NCBI GenBank assembly: GCA_035236585.1
Contig: CP141134.1
Location: forward strand, 18,840,414-18,904,413
DNA from: Warburgia ugandensis
Taxonomy: Eukaryota; Streptophyta; Magnoliopsida; Canellales; Canellaceae
Reading direction: 5' to 3'
Length of the DNA stretch: 64,000 bases
Part shown: positions 26,122 to 37,100 of the stretch, one piece after another
How the letters are laid out: each line of letters starts with the position of its first letter
Numbering within the stretch: position 1 is the stretch's first letter
Position numbers and translations under genes: made by a program
Notes under the pieces: generated by a model
Database searches by the model: none
What the model saw: only the letters and a program-made list of their open reading frames with translations
What the model was told of the DNA's origin: nothing

Positions 26122-27453
26122 CGCATGCATGTTCATGTGACTTTACTAGCTTAAGTAAACATTCTTGCACAAACAAATGGGCCTAAAACATTAAAATCAG
26201 CAAAAATCTTGCCTGTTGTGGCCGAGTGTACGGGTCATTTCCTTTAAGGTTTTTGGTCCCATGGTTTATTTTAAGAATTTCATAGTTAGGATGTTTACCC
26301 TTTTATTGTTTTAGGGTCTTTAGGTAAGTGTATGGCTATTTGCAACATACTTGGGATGAGGGGATGTTAAAGGAGATGTAAACTTATTGTTGGATGATCC
26401 TTAAGTATTGGTTTGTTTGTGGATGTGGGCTATCAAAAACCCAATTGAAACAATTTATTGTAGCTGAGATGTGTCAAATAGATGACTAACTTTTCCCCAG
26501 GTACGATATGACCTTGGGTTTCTAGACAACGGCTCAAAACTATACTCTGTTTGTCTTAGTTTTATTCAACTTCGATTTTAACATGTACTCTCTGTCTATG
26601 CTAGACAAAGGCACAACAACATTGTTTTGGTTGCTGAACATTTTTATCAAGTACTGAAACACCATTGAGACTATCTATGAATTACTTATTGCATTAATTT
26701 TGAAACTCACGTGCAAGTACCAATCAGTTCTGTTTCGTTACTTTTCTACATCCACCTAAAATCTGAATACCTGTTTATTGATTGAAGTATGAATTATGGT
26801 TTTGTTTGCAGTGGGAAAGATCTCACGCCGTGTTTGTTTGGTCCATTATCCGGATCCTGGCAGTTTGGATAAATCAAGCTCTCGTCACTCAGGTCGAAGC
26901 AGTCAGAGATCTGGAGGTACTATTAACTTGGAGATTGTAAATGGAATATGAACGATTGATAACATTGTGATGTCTTTTTTCTTCATCGATCTTAGATCAT
27001 TTTATAAAGCTGCTTTTACATACTGTGGCTAACAACCAGTTATATTAATTACGTCCTCTGATATCTGGGCGATTATATTCTACGTGACTAATGCAAGCAC
27101 TGTTCTCAGGCTCGTCAAGGATGGATATGTCTCATCGTGTGATGACTCCATCTTGGAGTGGAAAGGCAAAAAACTCACAAACCATGAGCGGACTGTCTCA
27201 TGGTCACCCTAGTCCAACACATAGTAGCAAGCAAAGAGAGTCAGGGATGACTAGTGGAACGTCATTTGAAAGCTTTGAGCCAAAGCATTCCAAGCAAAGA
27301 CATGTTGAATCTCCCAATGAATCTTCAAGGTCAATGAGTCGAACAACCCGAGATTCAGGAGGGCAGGAGGGTCGGAGCTCCATTTCTTCTTTGGGTTTTT
27401 CTGACAGTTCTCATGCAAAGAAATCAAAGAAAAGGATCAAAGTTGAAGAGTAG
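12916..27453 (+). CDS. MDP2: Mediator-associated protein 2-like, six exons, 247 aa
   Basis: Exons, deduced from frame and GT..AG borders: 12916-12935, 13053-13158, 13356-13440, 17194-17277, 26812-26916, 27110-27453 (stop included). They join to 744 nt without a stop. The start ATG encodes MDTSEDG and runs straight into [18 protein letters not shown]. Residues 30-42 contain the aromatic stretch [13 protein letters not shown]. Residues 72-90 read [19 protein letters not shown] and 100-106 GKISRRV. From about 115 the protein is Ser/Arg-rich and low in complexity, and it ends in a basic tail ([11 protein letters not shown]). I recognise the ordered N-terminal core from the plant Mediator-associated protein 2 family (Arabidopsis At5g64680), which is nuclear and related to the RNA polymerase I subunit RPA34 fold; its exact role is not established. 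Introns 3 and 4 carry LINE, gypsy and SINE insertions that spare the splice sites. The assignment rests on memory of the family, not a search. Confidence 0.78.
16270..16440 (-). repeat. Tandem monomers in the 5' region of the intron-3 LINE
   Basis: Three degenerate units of about 65-70 bp each carry a GATGCAGCGTGTTGCTTT / GATGTAGCACGTCACTTT / AATGCAGTGCGTCACTTA core. They match the three units at 44204-44409 of the other long LINE in inverse orientation, so the array belongs to the LINE family. Confidence 0.75.
16501..16796. repeat. Long inverted repeat at the LINE 5' end, split by a SINE
   Basis: The left arm at 16501-16543 (AAGTTGAAGATGGTTTTCAT...TTACTTACAAA) is nearly the exact reverse complement of the right arm at 16750-16796 (TTTGTAAGTAAGAAG...CATCTTCAACTTCTTC). 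The Au SINE at 16544-16722 lies between them. The same hairpin occurs at 44026-44152 at the same place of another LINE copy, so it is a part of the family and not a chance MITE. Confidence 0.85.
16544..16722 (+). mobile_element. Au SINE with 11-bp target-site duplication
   Basis: A tRNA-derived head with GACGCAATGG (A-box-like) and a B-box-like GAGGTCACGTATTCAAAAC is followed by the Au body (CTCTTGCAAAATGC, CCTTGTGGTCCACCCCTTCC, GCTGGAACTTCGTTCACTAG, GGGCTGTCC) and a short T-run. TTACTTACAAA flanks it at 16533-16543 and 16723-16733. It inserted in the hairpin of the LINE, so it is younger than the LINE. Confidence 0.9.
17621..17684. repeat. (CT)n followed by (AT)n compound microsatellite
   Basis: Eighteen CT repeats run directly into about fourteen AT repeats inside intron 4 of the MDP2-like gene. 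A further AT run is at 17811-17830. Confidence 0.95.
18681..18714. repeat. (AT)n microsatellite
   Basis: Seventeen AT dinucleotides in intron 4. Confidence 0.95.
19085..19392 (-). mobile_element. 5'-truncated RTE LINE fragment (3' end only)
   Basis: On the minus strand it encodes remnants of the LINE C-terminus ([15 protein letters not shown]) that match the + strand LINE at about 50095-50330, then the family 3' sequence (GAACAAGATTCATGTGACCG) and a degenerate tail ATTACGATGATG. Only about 310 bp are present. No convincing target-site duplication was found. Confidence 0.8.
19600..20999 (-). pseudogene. Ty3-gypsy pol fragment: RNase H to integrase
   Basis: Read on the minus strand it goes from RNase H remnants (KGLGCVV and an [11 protein letters not shown]-like stretch at about 20750-20900), through the integrase zinc-binding part ([20 protein letters not shown] with [18 protein letters not shown] at 20152-20340), to the integrase core ([13 protein letters not shown] and a decayed SDR/FHP..D-W stretch at 19805-19985). 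Stops and frameshifts interrupt it throughout. The HPG-type motif and the order RNase H then integrase place it in Ty3-gypsy; the wording is closest to Tekay/Del chromoviruses. No LTR is attached. The RNase H end stops abruptly against LINE sequence near 21000. Confidence 0.8.
21000..23533 (-). mobile_element. RTE LINE, truncated at both ends
   Basis: Colinear with the LINE at 13568-16868 but lacking the hairpin, the monomers and the last few hundred bases. Reverse-transcriptase remnants include [20 protein letters not shown] (near 21760-21830) and a central linker at 22291-22566 ([17 protein letters not shown]). Endonuclease remnants lie toward 23100-23500. Its 3' side is cut at about 21000, where gypsy RNase H sequence begins. 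A separate LINE tail is inserted at 22936-23046. Confidence 0.82.
22936..23046 (-). mobile_element. 111-bp LINE 3' end nested in an older LINE
   Basis: Contains only the last about 110 bp of the RTE family (minus strand), ending in GGTCTTGATGATGA. The host LINE sequence is duplicated on both sides: CTATAGCTAAGTTATA at 22920-22935 and CTATAGCAAGGTTATA at 23047-23062. This is a severely 5'-truncated insertion, younger than the LINE around it. Confidence 0.85.
23534..25347. other. Intron 4, middle part: no gene
   Basis: Intronic DNA without a recognisable gene. The part at about 24065-24325 has several GTAACAGA/CAACAGATT phrases and pyrimidine-rich patches reminiscent of a decayed LTR, but no termini or duplications could be defined. 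Confidence 0.45.
25364..25520 (+). mobile_element. Au SINE, 5'-truncated, with 16-bp duplication
   Basis: The Au body is clear (TGATCTTGAGGTCACAGG, CTCTTGCAAAATGCAAGG, GCGGGAGCTTCGTGCACCAG, GGCTGCCC). The first tRNA-like bases are missing. TTTTTACCATGCAGTG (25348-25363) and TTTTTACCAAGCAGTG (25521-25536) flank it, with one mismatch. Confidence 0.9.
25537..26811. other. Intron 4, right part: no gene
   Basis: Intronic DNA leading to the exon-5 acceptor (TTTGTTTGCAG). The only distinct item is the CT microsatellite at 26073-26118. A phrase GTGGGTTTCGAGA.TG.. occurs both before (about 25311) and after (about 25576) the SINE, suggesting a short local duplication. Confidence 0.55.
26073..26118. 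repeat. (CT)n microsatellite
   Basis: About 23 CT/TC dinucleotides in intron 4 of the MDP2-like gene. Confidence 0.95.
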
Positions 27454-27992
27454 GTATTTGATAAGTTCTTTTTCACATTTGATGTGGTTGCATCTGATTT
27501 ATAACTAGATTATAAGAAACCATGGCTGAGGAGTGCCACAAAATGAAACAGCAGCAAGTTTCTTATTGCGGTTCATGATCAGCTCAACCATTTTGTGCTG
27601 GTACTTGTGTTAGGTTATTTGTGTACTTAGAAAAATGAACCTCCAAATGATAAAAGACACCAAGCTCAACCATTTAGTGTTTCTGATTTGTTTATCTGGT
27701 AGTGTGCTGTGAGATCATGCAACACATTTATTAAAGTGGGAAAATATCATAGTTATGTAGCAATAGCGCGTGGAGGTAAGCTGTTTAATTTTGATGACGT
27801 GCATAGAATCTACATCCTTCATTTGGGCGTGTTATGGAGATTTCAAGATCATAAAGTCATCTGTTAGTCGATTGCTTGCTGCTATCCTTGTGCACTCATG
27901 TTCGACTTTTACAAATATGGCGGATGATACATACAGGCGAGTAGAACAAAACATGGGATTTACGGACTAACTGAGTGCACACATGAGCCGCA
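27454..27992 (+). other. 3' region of the MDP2-like gene
   Basis: Directly follows the stop codon and should contain the 3' untranslated region. No canonical AATAAA signal stands out; GATAAAAGAC near 27650 is a weak candidate. No further gene is seen before the gypsy LTR at 27993. Confidence 0.4.
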
Positions 27993-28910
27993 TGACAAAG
28001 GATAGTGGGGAGTTAAAAGTTTATTGGGGAATTATAGATCTAAACAAAGATAAAATGTCTAATATATTTGTGTACAGAAAATTTCTTCACACCAGCATTG
28101 AGATTAATTTTAAACGGATACAGAATGTAATCACCATTGTTAGTTTTCGAGCAAGAAAGAAGATGACCACCCTTGGATACAGAAGATCACTACCCAAAGA
28201 CACAAATCTTTAGGAGGGGATTCGTGCTCTTTCTCAACAAATTTACAGGTGCACCACCTTCTGGGAGAAGACCTTCAACATGTTTTACCACGCTTGAATA
28301 CACAAGTGATTTAGAAATGCCTGGTCAAGATGTCCTCTGATCCTTCTTAAGCTTCAATAGAAGAAAAACATCCAAAATCCAACTCAGGAATAGACTTCCA
28401 AAACAACAAGACATATAAGCTTGAAATAAACTTGAACTAACCTACATTCGCAATGTACAATTACGGTATTTATAGCTGGAAACAACCTTCTTACATTAGA
28501 CAAGTACAATCTACCAAAGATATGTTCTAACTACACAAGTTACTTAACCCATACAAAGTTTCTAGATATATGATTCTTAACTTCTAAGACATTTCTAATC
28601 TTAGTCACATGTTTAACTTGCTCTAGAGTGTTACTAGACATATCTAAGCAACTTCTAAAGTGTTACAATAGATACTATTAAGTATTTAAGCTTTTAGATC
28701 TTCCTAGCTAAGACTTCAAACGCAAAGAGTGAGAATCTTTGACTTAGTCTACCATTGGCCCCTTGACCAAGCAAGTCATGCAAGGGACATTTTTGGCCTG
28801 CTAAACTTAGAAACTTATGACTGGTCTTTCCTTAATCACCAAGGCACTCATCTAGATCATCCAAGCTATCATTATCCAAGCATTCTTCTAGATTTGATCC
28901 ACAATGTCCA
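27993..28910 (-). repeat. 3' LTR of the gypsy element
   Basis: Starts TGACAAAGGATAG on this strand and ends CACAATGTCCA. It aligns along its length with 33201-34054, sharing phrases such as GAAGATCACTACCC, GACTTAGT, TTATGACTGGT and CACCAAGGCA. Confidence 0.75.
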
Positions 28911-29199
28911 ATTGTTCTAAAAATAGGCATCTTTCTATTCAAGCCTAAAAACATTAATTTTGGACGATCTAAACTATTCAACTTATCCATGTTGATGACA
29001 TTCTTCATCCATGACTAGTCATGCATGCTCCAAGAGAGTTTTAGATATATCTTGGCCGTTAAAAGTTAGATTGTCATTGATCATTTTTTATCTGCCATCA
29101 ATTTTGGAAGAATTAGACACTCCCGTGTCATTCTCCTTGCGTTGATTGGCACCAATACCCGAGTCATTAGAAACATCCTCCACAAAGTATGTGAAAGTT

Positions 29200-31999
29200 T
29201 AGCCATGTTGAAGTTGTGTGAAACTTCGTAATCTTCTGGTAGCTTGATCTTGTATGTGTTGTCATCAATCTACTTCAAAACCTTAAAAGGACTGTAGCTC
29301 TAGGTTTGAGCTTTACATGTTGCCCTTGAGGATGTTTCCTTCCTTAAGTGTACCCACACTAGCTCACCTTCCTGAAAAGTCGTTGGCTTTGATTCTTGTC
29401 AACTTGCTCCTTATATTTATTATTCTACTGTATGATCTTTGCTCGAATCTGCACATGCATCTTTCTGATCTGCTTAGAGGATTCTTATCATAGGGCAGAG
29501 AGAGCTCTTACCATAAACCACCTCAAAAGGACTGCAATAGATTGACTGATTGTTGTACTGTTAAATGCAAACTCCATGCTAATACCAGGTCTCATTGACA
29601 GATGTTCTTCCACATGAAACTTCTTAACAAGTTTTTAAGACTTCTGTTGACAACTTCACTTTGTCCAACCATCTTAGTATGACGTGAATAGCGAAATTGC
29701 AAACACATCCCAAGTTTTTGCCATAACATCCTCCAAAAAAAGCTCATGAACTTTAGGTCTCGGTCATATGTTATGGCTTTAGGAATTCTGTGAAGTGTTA
29801 CTTCTCTGAAGTACAAATTCATTACATTAATTGTTTTAGTACTAGTAATAGAATGTGTCATCTTAGATAACTTGTCAATAATGGCCATAATAGATTCCTT
29901 GTTGTGTTGCATCCATGGGAGACTAACGACAAAATCTGTGCTCACTTCTTCTCATGGAGAATTAGGAATAGTAAGTGGCATATATAACTTTGTGTTTTGA
30001 TATCGGCTCTTGGCAAGATGGCACATCCTGCATCTCTCCATATGTTTGGAAACATCTTTAGTCATTTTAGGCCGAAAGAATCAGTCTTTAACTAAGGCAA
30101 GTTTGCCAAAGTGACCAACATGGTCACTCTTATGCACCTCATAGATGATATCCTTTTAAGGGAACATTGCGGAATACACAGTAAATTCCCCTTAAAGAGT
30201 AACACGTCCTGCTCGATGAAACCATGAAAAGTACTAGACATACAATTCTCCATTATGGGCCTAAAGTAGGGATCATTAACATACAATTCTTTAAATATCT
30301 CAAAACCAATTACTTTGGCATTTAAAACAGTTAGTAATGTGTATCTCCTACTTAAGGCAATGGCCACCACATTTTGAATACCCAATTTGTGTTTGACTGC
30401 GAAGCTGAAATATTGGATGAACTCTATCCACGTAGTATATCTTTGATTGAGCTTTTGTTGACTTTGTAGGAACCTCAATGCTTCATGAAAGCATAAAGGG
30501 CTGAGGTTGTAGATACTGGCTCTAATGTTCTAGTACGATCTAATTCAAAAATTTTGCCCAATTGGGAAGTATTTCTATGCTTCTATGGTCCACTTATATG
30601 TTCCATCTTTTAGGCATTCAATTATTGGAGAAATAATGGTATTGAAGTTTTTGATAAACCTTTTGTGTAATCAATTCAAATTATTTCTATGCTTCTACGG
30701 TCCACTTATACGTTCCACCTTTTAGACATTCAATTATTGGAGAAATAATCGGATTGAAGTTTTTATGAACCTCCTCTAGAAAGAAGCTAGGCCATGGAAG
30801 GTTCTAATGTGAAACAATGTCTTAGGCATAGGCTAGCTCACAATAAGTGTCCATTTTAACTCCATCGACTGAAACAACATAGCCTAAGAATGTCATGCTA
30901 TCGGTAAAAATGTTGCACTTTTCAAGTTGCCTTGTAACTTTTGCTATCTTAACAAGTGTAACACTTGTCGAAGATGATCTAAGTCCTCCTCCTAGATGTT
31001 GCTGTATGCAAAATTATCATCGAAATATACAACTAAAAATTCTACACTAAAAGGTTTAAAGACACAAGTTATTAAATGGGTGAATGTGTCGGGGGCATTA
31101 GACATACCAAAAGGAATTATCAACGACTCGTATAGGCCATCTTGTGATTTGAATGTAGTCTTTCACTCATCACCTGTTCTCATGCATATTTGAGGGTAGC
31201 CATTACGAAAGATGATCTTAGGGAAAGTCATTGCACAATGTAATTGGTCCAACATGTCATCCACGCTTGGAATAGGGAAGTGGTAGTTAATTGAGATTTT
31301 GTTCATTGCTCTGCTGTCGATGTGCATGCTCCATGAACCATCCTTCTTAGGTACAAGAAGGGTAGGTACAATGCATGGATTGTTGCTCTCATGCACTAAG
31401 CCTTCGGCCATTAGTTCTTCAACTTGTCTTTGCAAGCTCTCGTTTTCTTTGGGTTCACGTGATAAGCTACTTTATTAGGAATTACAGATCTTGAGATGAA
31501 GTCAATACAATATTGTATGTCTCACAAAGAGGTAAACCACTGGAACATACAATTGATGGTTGTATGTATCTATTAGACTCTTCTTCAATCTCTTTTATCT
31601 CATTTATGTTACATGCAACATTTAATATTTTTACATCAAATTCACTTTTTCTTTTGTTGTATATTGAATTACATTTGAAGGTTTATTAATTACTTTAGGT
31701 TTTAAGAGCGTAAGGATTATTTTCTCACCATGAACCATAAATGAGTGAGTGTTCTTGAATCCATCATGTTGGGCTCTTTTATCCAATTGCTATGGTCTTC
31801 TCAATAGCAAATAGCAAGCATATGGGATAACGTCACACCATACCTCATCTTTGTAGTGATAACCAAAGGAAAAGGAAACAAGGCGTTTGCAAGTTACCTT
31901 AATTTGAGGTGCTTTCGCGAGCCACTTTAGTCTGTGGGGCTGAGGATGTGGCTCCATCTTTACCTTTAGCTTGTTGATGAATTTAGTTGAAGCCACATT
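29200..31999 (-). pseudogene. Degenerate gypsy pol (RT, RNase H, integrase)
   Basis: Reverse transcriptase at 31163-31435 shows VEELMAEGLVHESNNPCIVP, LLVPKKDGSW and MNKISINYHFPIPSVDDMLD. The RNase H end is at 30340-30480 (LNQRYTTWIEFIQYFSF, then VKHKLGIQNVVAIALSRR). The integrase zinc-binding part at about 30010-30140 has HVGHFGKLALVKD and CRMCHLAKS. The integrase core at 29592-29945 has STDFVVSLPWMQ, IIDKLSKMTH, LHRIPKAITYDRDLKF and GQSEVVNRSLKNLLRSF. A C-terminal piece at about 29220-29370 reads FKVLK.IDDNTYKIKLPEDY. Frameshifts and stops separate these blocks, and an internal tandem duplication is present at 30571-30762. Confidence 0.85.
30571..30762. repeat. Tandem duplication inside the gypsy pol
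   Basis: About 80 bp beginning ATTTCTATGCTTCTA at 30571 recur from 30683 (period 112 bp) with few differences. Both copies encode the same minus-strand segment (IISPIIECLKDGTYKW) between reverse transcriptase and RNase H. Confidence 0.85.
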
Positions 32000-32199
32000 C
32001 TTACAAGCACCATTATCAGTGATAACTTCGCATACCTTGGCATGTGAAGTGTACTGCTTATGGAAGATGGCATAGCAAAGCCAATCGGTTTCATCTTACT
32101 AGATGGGGCTCAAACTCCATACCACCAACATATCTCCTTGATTGGATTGGAAAACATTCTCATCATTTTCAGAACTTGATTGTAGTTCTTCCTACTCAT

Positions 32200-33092
32200 A
32201 TTTGGATTCCTCAACAAGAGCAACAACCTTTTGGTTTGGACAATTAGAGGCTATATGTCCAAGCCCTTAGCATTTGAAGCATCTTCTAGCCATAGCATTA
32301 GAAGGTCTTGTTTGCGTGTTATTTTCATTCCTAGATTGGCTTTGTTGAGCTTTGTTATTGGGTAGTAACTGAACCTTTAGAACCACTCCTCAGGTTGAAA
32401 TTGTTGTTCCTCAACAAGTAAAGCCAATTTCTTGATGTCATTGAATGACTAGTACTATTGAAGTTGTACAATGTCTCCAATGTCCTTTTTCAAATTGCCT
32501 AAGAAAAGTGCTATGGTTTACTCTTTTGGATCAACCACATCACTCTTAATCATGAGGTATTCAGACTCCATTTTGTAGTTCTCTACACAAGTTATCTTAT
32601 CTCAGAATCTAGATCATGAGTAACATGTCCATTAGATAATTTTTTGGGTAGGAAACATTTCTCGAGTTCTTTTTTCATCTTGTCCTTTTTTTATATTTTA
32701 CTTTTACTTTCTCTAAATCCTTGTTTGTTTAAATTGTCCCACCAAGGTGAAGCATATTTCCTAAGTTTTAGGGCATCAAGCTTTATCTTGGAATCTTTAG
32801 GGAAGTTTTTATACTCGAAGACATGCTTGATTGTATGTAACCAATTAAGAAACTCATTAGACTGCATCTTCCTTTCGAACTCATGGACATTTATTACAGA
32901 AAGATGAAAGCCATGTTTTCTCCTGAGAGCATTACTTGAGGACAATCTTTGACTGGAGGTTTGGGTTTCAGAAGAAAAAGAATTGGTGTTGTTTGAGGAT
33001 TTGTTAGGAGAAGCTAGTTTGGATTTCTCACCTTGTTCTTCTTGGCTACTAAGTTGTTCAAGATGATCCTCAAGTCTTTCAACTTCCTTCAT
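32200..33092 (-). pseudogene. Degenerate gypsy gag with CCHC zinc knuckle
   Basis: The intact part (32691-33092, 133 codons) contains the gag signature FERKMQSNEFLNWLHTIKHV and KIKLDALKLRKYASPWWDNL, preceded by a Ser/Gln-rich region. Further on, near 32230-32300, the minus strand reads RCFKC, a stop, then GLGHIASNCPNQ, which is a CCHC nucleocapsid knuckle broken by one stop. Confidence 0.85.
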
Positions 33093-33180
33093 AGGTCATC
33101 TATCTCTAAATCTTTAGCCTTCTTATTAATAGTAGTAATATGCTTTCCTCGATATGCCATTGAAGAACTTTAGAAACATG

Positions 33181-33200
33181 TCCTTGCTCTAATACTAATT
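33181..33200 (-). other. Degenerate primer-binding site next to the gypsy LTR
   Basis: On the minus strand the sequence just inside the LTR reads TTAGTATTAGAGCAAGG, close to TGGTATCAGAGC, the site complementary to initiator tRNA-Met used by many plant LTR elements. This fixes 33201-34054 as the 5' LTR. Confidence 0.65.
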
Positions 33201-34054
33201 TGACATCAAATAACTAGGCACTAAAAGTTTAGCTCAAAATGATATATATAAATAAATATAAAACATCCAATAATCTATAGATATAGAAAACACCACCACA
33301 GTTCAAGATTGAGATTAATCTTAATCACCACCATTAGTTTTCAAGCAAGACAGAAGATCACTACCCTTGTCACCACCCAGAGATACAAATATTCAAGGGA
33401 GGATTTGAGCTCTCTCCACAAGGATACAGATGCAATATTTGAGGGAGAAGGGCTTCAACATTTCTCATCAAACTTGAATCCACAAATGATACACAAACAT
33501 CTAGCCACAATGTCCTCTAACTTATCTTAGCTTCAATTGAAGAAAAATGTCCAAAACAACAAGATAAAACTTTCAATGAAGCTTGAAATAAAGTTGAACT
33601 AATCTACATTGTCAATGTACAATTGGGTTATTTACAGATGAAACAACCCTCGTACATTAGGTAAGTACTGAACATGCCTTTTAATTACACAATTTATTCA
33701 ACACACAAACTTTCTAAATATATGATCCTTAACCTCCAAGACATTTTTGATCTTTCCCACATGCTAAACCTACTTTGCAGTGTTACTAAATATATCTAAG
33801 TAACTTCTAATTATTATAATGGATATTAGTTAGTTCCCTAACTTTTAGATCTCCTTAGTTAAGAATTTCCAAAATCAAAGGGTTAGAATCGTTGACTTAG
33901 TGAACCCTTGACCAAGCAAGCCATGTAAGGTCATTTTTGAGTTGGTAAGCTTAGAGACTTATGACTGGTTGTTCTTTGATCACCAAGGCATTCATTTGGA
34001 TCGTCTAAACCATCATGATCCAAGCATTTCTCTGGATTTGACCCATAATGTCCA
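33201..34054 (-). repeat. 5' LTR of the gypsy element
   Basis: Begins TGACATCAAATAACT on this strand, next to the primer-binding site, and ends CATAATGTCCA. It is homologous to 27993-28910. Confidence 0.78.
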
Positions 34055-37000
34055 TTATTATCAATAATATTAATAACATTTGAATAATAAGCTTATTTAT
34101 GGAAATATTGATTAATGAAAGTTACTTATGCAAGACAGTCTTGCTATAAGAAGTTATCATCATTACTTATTCATAACTTATTCTACAGACATATATTCTA
34201 CCCTACAAATATTAAACTAGCCAAGCTAATAACAACACATAATAGTAGTAAATCCTTTTAGTGTAGTGGGACAAGGAGTTTGTCACTTGGGTGATCATAT
34301 ACTTAAAATAAAATAGTAATTTTTACCAAAATGCATGCAAGGGCACCATGTGTAATATTCTAAAATTTTATATAAATTTTATGATCAATAAAATCTAGAG
34401 TTTATCCAAAATATAAAACTTGGATTTTTGAAACTAAATATTTTGACAATAAAACCTCTAGTAATGTATAGAGCTCAGAGAGTGATATCCAATGATAGTA
34501 AGATAGCTTAAACCCAATGGTGGAGTTCTAAGTTATAAGCAAAACAAACTTTTGCATTGATAATGATACCCTTTTCTAAATTTAGGTGCTAAAATGTTGG
34601 AATGATGGACCCTCATAGCTTCCATGATTGGGCAACCAAATCAGTTAAGAAAAATGTCCACATACATTTGAATGATATAAAGTGACATTTTTTGCTAGTT
34701 GAAATGCTAAAGAAATCTAAAAATTAATGACACCAAAAAATGTATTTAGAGTAGGGGATATAAAAGAATGTGAAAATTCTTAACTTAAAAAATTAGGAGC
34801 TTAAGATATCTGGGATGAGAGCTAATTAGTAAGAGATTAGATTCAAGTGGGAAATAGACCAAGATGCCTGATACAAGTGGGATGTCTTGGGCTAGGAAGG
34901 AAGGAGAGAGAGAAAGAGACAAAGACAAAGACAAGGAGGGGAGGAGATGTCTCCCCTTCCTCCCCAACCCCCCTGTAGTTTGGAAGCATGATATGAGATG
35001 GGAGAAACATGGAAGGGAGAATGAGGGAAAAGCTTGGGGGAAAATGAAATATATGTGTCCCTTGAGGTAGGTATATTTGGGCTACAAAATTTTCATGAAT
35101 TCTTTCAAGATTTTAGAGATTAGATAATAAAATTTCTCAAATGTTGAATGATTGAATGTTTTAGGACATTTTCATGATCTTAACTATTCTGCTAAGCAAT
35201 CTAAACTATTCTACTACTCATGTTCCCTCATACTTTTATTTCTTTTCAACTACTCTCTTCCTTCTCGTTCACTGGGTCTATTCTTAGAAGTGCCACCTAA
35301 AATATTCTAGGGGTGAGTACAACCACTCAATTTGGAAATCTCTAAACTAGTTTTGAAAATTATAAGCAATTAGATTTTGATTTTTTTTTTAAACTATTGC
35401 ATATAACACTTTCACAAATAGAAGACATCCATAACAAATATACATGGCAATTTATGTCAAGATATCAACATATATCACAATATCTAAATTACACATCAAA
35501 TGGTAATGTCCTACCCAAATGCCATAAAAGGTAAGTGGTTAGAACCTTGAGGATGATTGACATGTTTGCTCACATGTCCTTACACACAAACATGTAATTA
35601 TGCACGTAGTGGAAGTCTCCTCCCAACTACGCTTGATTGTGGATACATACGATCAAGCACTAGATCTCTTGGGGTCACCAGATTAGATAGAGAGTAGTCT
35701 ACCCATGACACATACTCCCAAGGATAGTATTTAGAGAGTTCAACTCTCTCATGACTAAACATAGTAACATATGCTCCCAAACACTCCATCACAGAGCACA
35801 TTGTATTCATGAAATCTCATGAGGAAAATAAAACACTCACACAAACACAATCAGAGCATCATGCCATATAACATATCAGGCATAGTATATTCACATGAGA
35901 GATTCTTAAATGACATATATCATTCACATAGATCTCATTTAAATCGCCTCATTCACATAGCCCTCTAAATCTTTCAACTCTCAAAATTTTCATGGCTTTA
36001 GATTTTGTTTTCAAATTAAAATATTTAGGGTTTACAACTGATTCACGTAAAATTTTTGTACAAGTATTTCGTCTACCAACATCACCCCATATGGTAGTTA
36101 TGTTACTTCTCAAACTCTAGGGTAGAAAATTATAAACTTAATGATTTTGAACCTTATTTGAAAATCATTGATTTCAAAATTTCCTTTTCAACTACTCTTT
36201 TTTTGGAATTATTTTATTTAAAAAGATACATGTTTTACCATAAAATCACATTTAAAAACTAAGAATTACATTTTTAAAAGTAAGCATGAAATTGGGGTAA
36301 AATTGTCCATAATTTGGAAAAAATGCTTAAAAACATTTTTAGTAAAACTTCTTATTAACAACTTAGTTTTAACAAAAATTTTCTAGATAATTAAATTCAT
36401 AATAATTCAGGTTTCCAAAGAAATCCATGAAAGATTGGAGTCTAAAGACACTCAAAAGCACCAAGTTTTCCTAGCTTCAAAACATGTACTACAGTGAGCC
36501 ATAACATGTTTGGAAACTTGGCTGTAAAATTGACAATTTTTGGGCTATTTACATGATATATCTTCTAATCATGGTATAAATTATTAAGACAAACAAGTTC
36601 AATTACTCATGCAAAATCATCCATAACAGTAACATACTATCTAGGAATCCAAAAATGTATGTCTAGATTCATCAAATTTCTTAGCTCTTAAAACATATCA
36701 TCTTGGCATAAAAACTACATAATCTTTGATCTTAAACATGTCTTGATTCATCATGAAAGACTAGAAAAGAACACACAAAAAAAAGTGCAAAACATCAAAG
36801 GAAATGCCACTTTATATATAGCTCATAAACACCACTTGAATCTCATGCAAACTCATGCTCAAAATCATGCAAAAACCATACATTTTCTTTTTAAATCATT
36901 CCTACTTGTTTATAAAACCCTAGTTTAGAGAGTTCCAAAGCCACCTACCTGGTAATCACCAACTCATTATGTCTTGTATGACCTTCTTATCCAAGGTTGA

Positions 37001-37080
37001 AACATGATCAATCAAATCTCCTTCAACACTTCAACTCTTCTCCGCTTTCTCACCTTCTTACTCACTTCAAATCCTAATGT

Positions 37081-37100
37081 TTTTTTTTTTTTTTTTTTTT
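37081..37100. repeat. Poly-T run
   Basis: About 22 consecutive T between LTR segments, possibly the remnant of a poly-A tail on the minus strand. Confidence 0.8.

Larger units (their letters stand above)
27993..34054 (-). mobile_element. Decayed full-length Ty3-gypsy retrotransposon (about 6.1 kb)
   Basis: Two related LTRs in the same orientation bound the element (27993-28910 and 33201-34054). Between them, on the minus strand, come a degenerate primer-binding site, gag with a CCHC knuckle, reverse transcriptase, RNase H and integrase. The order reverse transcriptase, RNase H, integrase is that of Ty3-gypsy. Reverse transcriptase and integrase wording resembles chromoviruses of the CRM/Reina type, though no chromodomain could be confirmed. 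The LTRs differ at many sites, the frames are broken by stops, and the flanking 5-mers differ (CCGCA, TTATT). It is therefore an old, inactive insertion, 540 bp downstream of the MDP2-like stop codon. Confidence 0.85.
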
